Assembly: GCA_039566865.1 (NCBI GenBank)
Contig: CM076947.1
Span: forward strand, 2,983,501 to 3,047,500
DNA: 64,000 bases
Source: Aurelia coerulea
Lineage: Eukaryota; Cnidaria; Scyphozoa; Semaeostomeae; Ulmaridae
Direction of reading: 5' to 3'
Numbering within the stretch: the stretch's first letter is position 1; each line of letters opens with the position of its first letter. This document shows, one piece after another, positions 56,773 through 64,000 of the stretch. The position numbers were made by a program, and so were the translations under genes. Below the pieces are notes generated by a model. The model made no database searches. It saw nothing but the letters and a program-made list of their open reading frames with translations, and was not told where the DNA came from.

Positions 56773-57066
56773 TCAAATGTTGGTAACACAGTTGCCGTTT
56801 ATGCAAAATCGCATCTGCTTCACGATTTTAACGATGTCCTCTTTCTCTAAATATAAAAGCCCATTCACGTATAAATGAAGATCACCCATGCATATTTTAC
56901 ATTGTTGTAAACATCCTGAACAACGAACGCTTTTTCCACCTGCCTTCCGAGATAGATACCATGTTTGCTCCTCATTAAACTTGGGGTGGTCCTTGAGCTT
57001 CTGGTGGTATGTGCGTTCTTTTGTATTTCTGAATGTGAGCAGCGAATCTTCGACAAAATTATTCAC
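56773..57066 (-). CDS. Cys-rich terminal exon, unrecognised
   Basis: After TTTCTAG on the minus strand, 97 codons are open to TGA at 56773. They contain C-S-G-C-L-Q-Q-C-K-I-C, L-Y-V-N-G-L-L-Y-L and R-F-C-I-N-G-N-C. Four or more cysteines in pairs suggest a zinc-binding fold, like DNA-binding tails of other transposon-type proteins here. It lies 3' of the Mutator remnant on the same strand but with 1.5 kb of non-coding sequence between; a link is not shown. Confidence 0.4.
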   Translation of the reverse strand: MNNFVEDSLLTFRNTKERTYHQKLKDHPKFNEEQTWYLSRKAGGKSVRCSGCLQQCKICMGDLHLYVNGLLYLEKEDIVKIVKQMRFCINGNCVTNI

Positions 57067-58554
57067 CTAGAAAGTACAGAAGATCATTTAGAAAGCAATA
57101 CAATTCGTTCATAGCAAACATTTTTGCAAAGAAAAGCCAGCTAATAATGCATGGGTAAACTGCTGGCTGCATTTGCTATACTTCTTATACGACAGCTTGT
57201 TCCTATAACTTTTATCCTTTCATTTTTGAGCAACACGGATGTTTTTGTGCTCCCCAGTCTACTACATAAACAAGAGGCAGGCTACAATCAATAGACTAAT
57301 AATTTGAAAGACCTACACTGCGCAATATCACACAGAAATATGTAAAAAAGAAACTTTACCACATGCTCAATTCTAGACCATATGCCTTGTAAGTATTTGC
57401 AGAGGGAGGAGACATACTTAATCTCGATTTGGTGGCTCCTAAAATCAAATAATAAACTGAACATAATCTGAAACTTAGCGTAGGTAGGGAGACTAATTCA
57501 ACCATAGTCACTCAACTCTTCAATTCGTCCGAAAGTGTGATCGTTCGAGAGCTTTCGATTTTAATGGGGCCTAGTTCCTGCCTAAGACTCGGACATAAGA
57601 GATGCAATCATGACTCTGTCTGATATGATTTGGCTTGACTATTTCTGTCAATCAGATAACGATAATTTGTTGCACTGTTATCAAAACCCATTACAGGATG
57701 TGCTTGACGTAGGCAATACATTTCCAGCCTGTTCATGCCATGTCTGGAGGCCACTTAGCCCTTGGCCCTGGTGGTGACCCGCATGTTTGCTTTTGTGTTT
57801 GACCTGCAGATTACTTGATCTGCTGGCCTGCAGAATAAAGTTGTCGCACACTTACATGATTCCCCCCCCCCGGTAGAAAATCACTTTTTTTTTACGCGGT
57901 TAAAATAGGGTTAAGTGCCATTTTCTGTAGATTTTTTGCAAAACTACCAAATTTATGTTGACTGCCTGAAAAGTATACATGTGTGGTTCATTACTGATGT
58001 ATCAAATTGCCAAATGAATGAGTTTAGTGCATTCTACATACTTTCAGCAATAAAATGATGTATAGACATCCTAATTCACAATAATTTTACAGGAATGTGC
58101 CATCAGGGCGTGAGCGGAATACTGCAAAAAAGCAGTTTTGAGAAAATGCATGATGAGTTTGAAGCTTAAACTTTTTTTGAGTACGACTATTTTCACATAT
58201 GAATACTAAGAACATGCATGGAAAAATGAAATTAATTAATTAAATTAATGAAAATTAGTGTTATAGTTATTCTATTGTCTCAATTAAATCCCCCAGGGGC
58301 ATATGTGGTCCCTTCATGCCCCTCTCGGTTTGTGTCAACATTTGCGTTTTTGAACTTCAGCTGTTCCCGCCTCTTATTTCCAGCTTCACTATGTGCTTTC
58401 TCTGCTTGCTTTATTCTTTCAAAGCTTTTCCTTTTAGAAGCTACCTCAATGTGCTACTCCTGTTCTATGCCCAAAATCTTACACATTAAACTTTTAAAAG
58501 TAGCCCCCATATTAAACTGACAGGCTGCAAGTGATACCCCAGTTTATATTGTTT
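57067..58554. other. Interval with no recognised gene; C tract
   Basis: A C9-10 tract lies near 57865. AT-rich elsewhere. No coding evidence. Confidence 0.45.
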
Positions 58555-59414
58555 TCATGCAAACATACACAGTTTTGGGCATAATTTCCAGATAATATCA
58601 TCTAAAGAAGTGATATGAAACAGGATGGCAAAAATTTGTTCCTTTAACAATTCAACGTCATCCGCATTATCTACATTGTGGAATGAGTGGCTCCGCTTCT
58701 GCCAGGAGCCATCAAATGATACATCAATATCAAGAATTTCATCATCATCACTAACAATTCCAATTTTCCTGTACTCTTCAATTATTTTCTCACATTTTCT
58801 TGCTTGCTTCATTGATCTTACAATGTGTACCTCTGTATGCATCTTGACTCGTACAATGTGTCATGTTCATTGTTCCAGACCAATCTTTTATTGCAGAATG
58901 ACCAGAACCTATCCCTCTGAAAGCCAACCTTGGAAGGAGATTTATTTCAACTGGATTCCTTCTTGAAGTTGAATTGCCAATTCGTTTGCATAACAAATCC
59001 TTGGCATTTTGTGCACTCCAAGGTTCCAAATTTTGCAAATCCACATTCCTCCTTTTCATCAAATGTGAAGGCAATGCTTCCTGAAGCAGGACACTCAAGC
59101 AGGACACTCAAGTGACAAGCAGGACACTCGAGTTTGCCAAAGAACCGTTGTAAACATGAGCATTAGGCGAATAGATTGCAGTCATTTACTTGCTCATTTT
59201 TATCTTTTGGCTTGGCAACATTTGTGTCCAAAGTGAAACCGTAGAAATTTAGCTTTGACGTACTCACAGATGGCTTTTCTTTCTTGACATTTTCTCCAGT
59301 TTGATAGCCTTCATCAACTGTGCTTCCTGTTGCTGCAGCCATCTTGGTCTTTCTCTGTGCGTTTCTTCTGTGGCCTACGTACGGCTTCGCAACTCTATAC
59401 TTTGGCTTCCCCAT
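58555..59414 (-). pseudogene. Mutator-type transposase, N-terminal remnant
   Basis: Starts M-G-K-P-K-Y-R-V-A-K-P-Y-V-G-H-R-R, the usual basic leader. After frame changes it has C-P-A-S-G-S and C-T-K-C-Q-G-F (zinc-binding cysteines), V-E-I-N-L...A-F-R-G-I-G-S-G-H-S-A-I, then D-E-I-L-D-I-D-V-S-F-D-G-S-W-Q-K-R. The last block is the first catalytic-Asp region (D-x-S-F-D-G-S-W) of Mutator-like domain proteins. The rest of the DDE domain is absent. Frame changes near 58950 and 58830 show it is dead. Confidence 0.8.
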
Positions 59415-59960
59415 AGCAAGATGAGAAAGCAAACAGATAGTTGTTGAGAAACAAACGTTGAAATAGTATCATCCAGCAAACTTTGAAGCGAAAAGATTTG
59501 AGTAAACAGGAGGAAGTCTGATCAGCTGATAACTAGCTTATGACGATGAGTCTCTCGTTTCCCTGTGCTCTTTGACTTGATGATGGCGCTTCGGTCTAGC
59601 GACAACAACAACAAAAATTCAACTCAATTAGATGAGCGTAACTAGAGGGTCCTTATGTAATGAGGCTAGCTGATAACATGCCTCAACTGAGGCAGCTTGA
59701 AACGATCAATCAAATCTCACCAGTTTGGTGTTTCAACCAATCAGTGCATAGTAGCTGCGGAATGCTCTTGCGTAACCACTCAAAAGCGACCTTTCCCTTT
59801 GTTTTTCAATGAAAAGAAACAGAAGATAACAATCCTATATTGTCTTTTACCCAATGAACAAGTCGATGACGTACTTCTGCAGGAAATGAGCTTTTGAAAG
59901 AGACCATGGGCCTAATAAAAGAAACCAAATTTACCCCTTTATTGGAGTGACCTGGGTCTG
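59415..59960. other. Interval with no recognised gene
   Basis: A short frame at 59697-59897 has no domain. Possible promoter of the Mutator remnant near 59440-59560. Confidence 0.4.
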
Positions 59961-59962
59961 TA

Positions 59963-60580
59963 CCGGGTGACCCAAAAAAAAGTGACCCAACGCAATCTGT
60001 TATGGAAAAAAAATTAAGCGGCCGATTGAAATATTTCAAACGTTGTTCTGTCGCTAAAAGACTAGCATATATTATGAGTATTTTTGCAATTTTTTTAGGG
60101 CACTGTAAAGTTCCCGAATTAAGGATTTTGAAGAAAATGACAGGTTTGATATCCTTAAAAAGTCATCTAAAACAGGGGATCAAATTAAAGCCATTTCAGA
60201 TCTTCAAAACAACGAGAGGCGTGTTTTATTTTACCTAATAATATCTTTAAGTACCTAGGGACAACAAACTTGCTCTGCAGACTTCCAATTGGGTTGCCTA
60301 TTCCCAGGTTGAAATGAAACATGCTCCTCGTTGTTTTGAAGATTTGAAACGGCTGTAAATCGATTCCCTGTTTTTGACGACTTTTTAAGAATTTTAGGCA
60401 TGCCCTTATCCTCAAAATCCTCAATTTTGGAAATTTACCGTGCCAAAAAAAATTACGAAATATACTCATAACATAGGGTAGTCTTTTAGCGACAGAACAA
60501 CATTTGAAGCACTTCAATCAGCCACTTACTTAATTTTCTGTAACAGATTGCGTGGGGTCACTTTTTTCTGGGTCACCCGG
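59963..60580. mobile_element. TA-target palindromic MITE, copy 2
   Basis: CCGGGTGACCC ends with TA on both sides (59961-59962, 60581-60582). Arms match 48387-48995; the loop is in the opposite orientation. 618 bp. Confidence 0.9.
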
Positions 60581-60823
60581 TATAAGTACCATTTGTGTCA
60601 CATAGGAGGAAGACAAATATATATCCTTTCGAAAATAGTTCCTCCAAGGCCTAAACAAAATGGTATCATCAAAAATTTTGTTTGGATTTTTCTGAAGATT
60701 TTGACCAGTGAACTACCTTTATGCAGGCTCGAAACAAGAGGCTCGAATGCTCGAAACACACCTCACAGAGTGCACTAACCTCAAAGTTGGTAAACAGAGT
60801 ATCTGTATGAGTATCTGTCTTCG

Positions 60824-63801
60824 AAGTTTCACACAACCGAACTCTTCAAAAAACTTTCCAGAACTGCTGGTATTTTCTTGAAAGTACGGCACTATGTCCC
60901 CTTGCTAGACTATGTCTCATCTCTCTCTTCAACTCGCTGTTTTCATCCTTCCTCAACTATGGGATCTTGGCATGGGGGCTGACTTATGATTCCTACTTGG
61001 ACCCACTCTTCCGACTTCAGAAAAAAATACTGCGTTATATTAAATTTGAACCCTTCTCTTCTCCCAGCACACCAATCTTTCAGTCATTAAAAATTTTGAA
61101 ACTTGAGGATGTTTTGCACCTAAATATCTTAAGGTAGCTGGATACACATTTGATGAAAAATGGACAGTTACACTTCGCAAAGCCATACAATGTGAAGTAT
61201 ACATGTTATCAACATGAAATTTGCACAAAATATAGAATATATCCTAATAAAGAAGAATACCAAACTTTTTTGGGAAAAATTTCAAAGCTGGCCAGGGGGT
61301 AATGTCTAGAAAATTTAATCACCCTATTTGTTTCCAAAAGACTTCTTGCTAGAAGGATAAATAACAACAAATCTACCAGGTCAGTACTGTTCAATGATGC
61401 ACAGAGTCTGCACTAAGTAATTTTTTCTCTAAATATTTCGTGTTCCAGGGGGTAAACACAGGAAAACGTGTTTTTTAAACACTTTTCAATATACTTGAAA
61501 ATAAGGGAAATCTGTCTCGCTCAGTGCACAGAGCATGAAAAACTGTATTAGTGAGCCAATTTTCTCTTTGTTTGACCATATGGTTCTCAAAATATTATTT
61601 GGACAGGCTATATAACCTGCGGAAATGTATTTTTGAGAAAATCGGCCTCAAAGTTTCACCAACTTTTTGGGAAGAAAAACTTCAATTCTTGCAGTTTTTT
61701 CTGCATACATTGACTTAAAACTACCATGTTTGGGCAAAACTTGTTTGACAAAAACATTTTAAAGACATTTTGGAACATTATATACAAAATCCAAGCTTTA
61801 CCAGGCAATATTCTTCAAATACAGTTTCCCAGTTTCAACTATTTATGATATCTACATGTTTTTCATGCCGAGCCAATGATGGTAGCAATGTCTCTTTATT
61901 ATTCTGTCTTGTCTTGTCTTGCCTTGCCTTGATAGCAATGTCTTGAGCTCCAATGTCATGTACAAATTTGATTTTTGTTTCTACTGAAAGGCACACTTTA
62001 TTTGCAGCTGTTGCCACCTTTCCCTTTGCAATTTCGCTCTTTACTCTGTTCACTGCTCCTTGTCCGTTTTGCAACTTTTCACTTTGTTTCTTTTCTGTTA
62101 TTGTTCCCTGTTTTCCTTGTCTTATCATCATTTCCTTCAAGTATTTCAAAAGAGGATTCTGGCTTTGATGACAAACCAAAGCCACACAATTGGCTCCTTT
62201 TCACCCTTTGATTTTCTTGTGGCTCCTCTTTGCTTCCGTCTATCATGTGTTACTTGAGTGAAACTTTTCTTTCCGCTTCCTCAATTCTCTCTTGGCCTTG
62301 ATTTGAATAGCCCTCAGCATATTCTCACCCGGTTCCAACCCCATTTTCTTCAAAATAATCCTTTGCTCTAGCAGCCCCGGAACCGAAATAACAATCTTAT
62401 GTTAGATTCCGAAATATCCTTTCTTTTCTCAACTTTCACTTCTTACTTGTCTTGAACTGTGTTCTTTTGTGGCAAATACCACACTCAAGAAATAACTCTT
62501 CTCCTATCCCTCTTCTTTTTTCTGGCATCTCCTTCAAAGTCAGCTGACTATGTGCCCTCTTGCAAATACTGAATATTGCAGCAATCTTTGTTCAATCTGC
62601 AATCAATTCTGTATATCCATTATTTTTAAAGCATTTTGACTTCATATTTATTTTTGAAGCATTTTGACTTCACTGACTCTCCCTTTCCAATTATTTATAC
62701 TGTAAGATCTACTTCCTGTTTGTACCTTTCCTTCATTAGATAAGATAAACTTTCAAATGAACTTGACTTCAACTTTTCTGAATTCCTGTTGATAAATGGC
62801 TTATAAATTGTGACAACAGTTGGATTGATTTATTGTCCCTTAAGAACTTTATCCTTGTTTCTCTGTGGTGTAATGTTTTCATTGATTTCATCAAAGCTAA
62901 TGCCACTTCCTCATGCCTCTTCTAGTAGGCCCTCTTTCTACTGTCTGCCATCTCCTAAGAAGTAGTCCTACCAGCCCTGAATTTGTATTTCTTCTTACTC
63001 TTTCCACATTTTCCGCCTGCATCCTTATCTGCCACGTCAGTGCTTTCTGTTTCTTCGTCTTTTTCTCCTTCACCTTGACAATCTTCAATCATTTGCCCTG
63101 AAGGAACACTTTCCACAACAGCAAACACTGCAAGAGCCGACATGAGCAATTTACTTTTCAGGTTTGGTTGCTGAGCCTCTTCCCATCATCATTTGCTTGA
63201 TGACAGGGGTACAAGGGCAAAATAGTTGCAAAACAGGCAGAAAGTAAACCATGGTTGTTGTGGGTACTTTTGGGGTGCAAAAATTGTGCACATTTTGCCT
63301 AAAACGTCCCTAGAAACCAATCAATTTTAATAAACATTGCGTTGCTAAGGAAGAAAAGCCCTACTTCCCTGAGAAAAAGTACTCTTTGCAGCTGAAAGAA
63401 ACATTGCATTGAAACAAGACTTTAGGATGTGATAATTTACAGATTGAATTACCTTTTGGCAAAAAAAAAAATTTCCAAAACTTATCAAAACTTCCTGAAA
63501 TAATGTGTATCCAGCTACCTTAACCTTTGTTTACAAATCTATCAATAAACTATCTCCTTCATGCTTTCATGATTACTTTCAGCCTAATACAGCTGTTCAT
63601 ATGATTGGGACTTGTCAGGCTACTAGAGGTGATCTTTTCAAATCTTTTTAAAATGCTACCTTATATGGTCTTCAAACAATTCAGTATTTGGGTTCAAAAC
63701 TTTGGAACACTCTTCCACTTTTTAAACATGTTGCTAGCTCTGTTTTAGTATTTTGTTCAAAATTAAAGACTCTTTTCATTGACTCATATTTCCAGAACTA
63801 A
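60824..63801 (+). pseudogene. LINE RT C-terminal region split by a TTAA element
   Basis: The left part reads L-F-K-K-L-S-R-T-A-G-I-F-L-K-V-R-H-Y-V-P and, after a one-base frame change near 60903, L-N-Y-G-I-L-A-W-G-L-T-Y and R-L-Q-K-K-I-L-R-Y-I, up to L-H-L-N-I-L at 61132. The right part resumes at 63520 with F-V-Y-K-S-I-N-K-L-S-P, G-T-C-Q-A-T-R-G-D, an in-frame TAA near 63649, G-S-K-L-W-N-T-L-P, and TAA at 63799-63801. This is the C-terminal region of a Jockey/CR1-type RT. The 5' part is missing. Confidence 0.85.
61133..63519. mobile_element. 2.4-kb TTAA-flanked TIR element inside the LINE
   Basis: GGTAGCTGGATACACATT at the left and its perfect inverse at the right, bounded by TTAA (61129-61132, 63520-63523). 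The size fits a decayed autonomous piggyBac/Kolobok element or a cargo-bearing one. Minus-strand frames inside (63149-62955, about 62380-62260, 62185-61835) are Lys/Glu-rich and protein-like (for example M-S-A-L-A-V-F-A-V-V, N-M-L-R-A-I-Q-I-K-A-K) but match no transposase I recognise. A TCTTG/CCTTG microsatellite lies at about 61903-61932. Confidence 0.85.
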
Positions 63802-64000
63802 TTCACTGTTCACTGCACACATATAACTTTATCCCAATGAGGTGTTATCATTGGGTTATCATCTGTCTTTGCTTTAATAAAATCTTGTTAGTTTCTTTGC
63901 TTTGTTTTGGGGGGGGGGGGCTCTCTCTCTCGATTAGTTTTATCTACGTAGAGAGCTCCTCCTTAGTCAATTAATCTTGAATACAATCATGTAAAGTATC
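63802..64000. other. LINE 3' region with G and CT tracts
   Basis: Sequence after the LINE stop includes AATAAA-like TTTAATAAAATC near 63870, a G11-12 run near 63909 followed by (CT)n. No poly(A) tail was identified before the window ends. Confidence 0.5.

Noticed and set aside
58930..59115. Plus-strand frame over the Mutator remnant
   Set aside because: It is the opposite strand of the recognisable minus-strand transposase region.

Overview
The window reads as nuclear DNA of an invertebrate animal. It is AT-rich, has GT-AG introns, and is packed with transposon fragments. There are no operons, no rRNA genes, no true tRNA gene and no CRISPR array. The protein families seen (DUF6589 proteins with a Cys-rich N-terminus, Mutator-type transposases, THAP-like and CCD-type transposon proteins, PIF1-like helicases) are a mix I associate with cnidarians such as sea anemones and corals. 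That assignment is inference from protein style, not from a marker gene. No conserved host housekeeping gene was recognised.

Layout. 0.4-3 kb: two exon fragments, one of them DUF6589. 3.7-7.7 kb: a decayed RecQ-like helicase and two diverged PIF1-like helicase copies, separated by a TTAA-flanked MITE. 8.6-10.2 kb: a second TTAA-flanked MITE and an array with an exact 200-bp period. 10.7-14.4 kb: three consecutive terminal-inverted-repeat (TIR) elements; the last has a perfect 9-bp target duplication and a second copy at 43.0-44.6 kb. 15.9-19 kb: Mutator, Ty3/Gypsy gag and LINE remnants. 20.9-22.1 kb: a chromodomain fragment and a foldback element. 22.9-26.7 kb: a three-exon transposase-like gene on the minus strand; its last intron consists almost entirely of an antisense tRNA-derived SINE. 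27.7-30.9 kb: another minus-strand transposon-type gene with a 1.7-kb foldback element in its first intron. 31-35 kb: a LINE ORF1 and several copies of a TA-flanked MITE family. 36.2-39.1 kb: the best coding unit, a two-exon plus-strand gene. 39-42 kb: a THAP-like fragment and a hairpin-bearing tandem repeat hit by hAT-type MITEs. 44.7-46.1 kb: zinc-finger and CACTA remnants. 47.5-55 kb: MITEs, a Gypsy RT scrap and short zinc-binding exons. 56.8-59.4 kb: a Cys-rich terminal exon and a Mutator pseudogene. 60-63.8 kb: a foldback MITE, then a LINE whose reading frame is split by a 2.4-kb TTAA-flanked element.

The useful content is largely archaeological. Several insertions can be read with their target-site duplications and with empty-site paralogues in the same window, so nesting order can be inferred. 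The points most worth checking are the SINE-derived intron, the paired 9-bp-TSD elements, the TTAA insertion that is frame-neutral when removed from a LINE, and the hairpin repeat array used as a transposon target.
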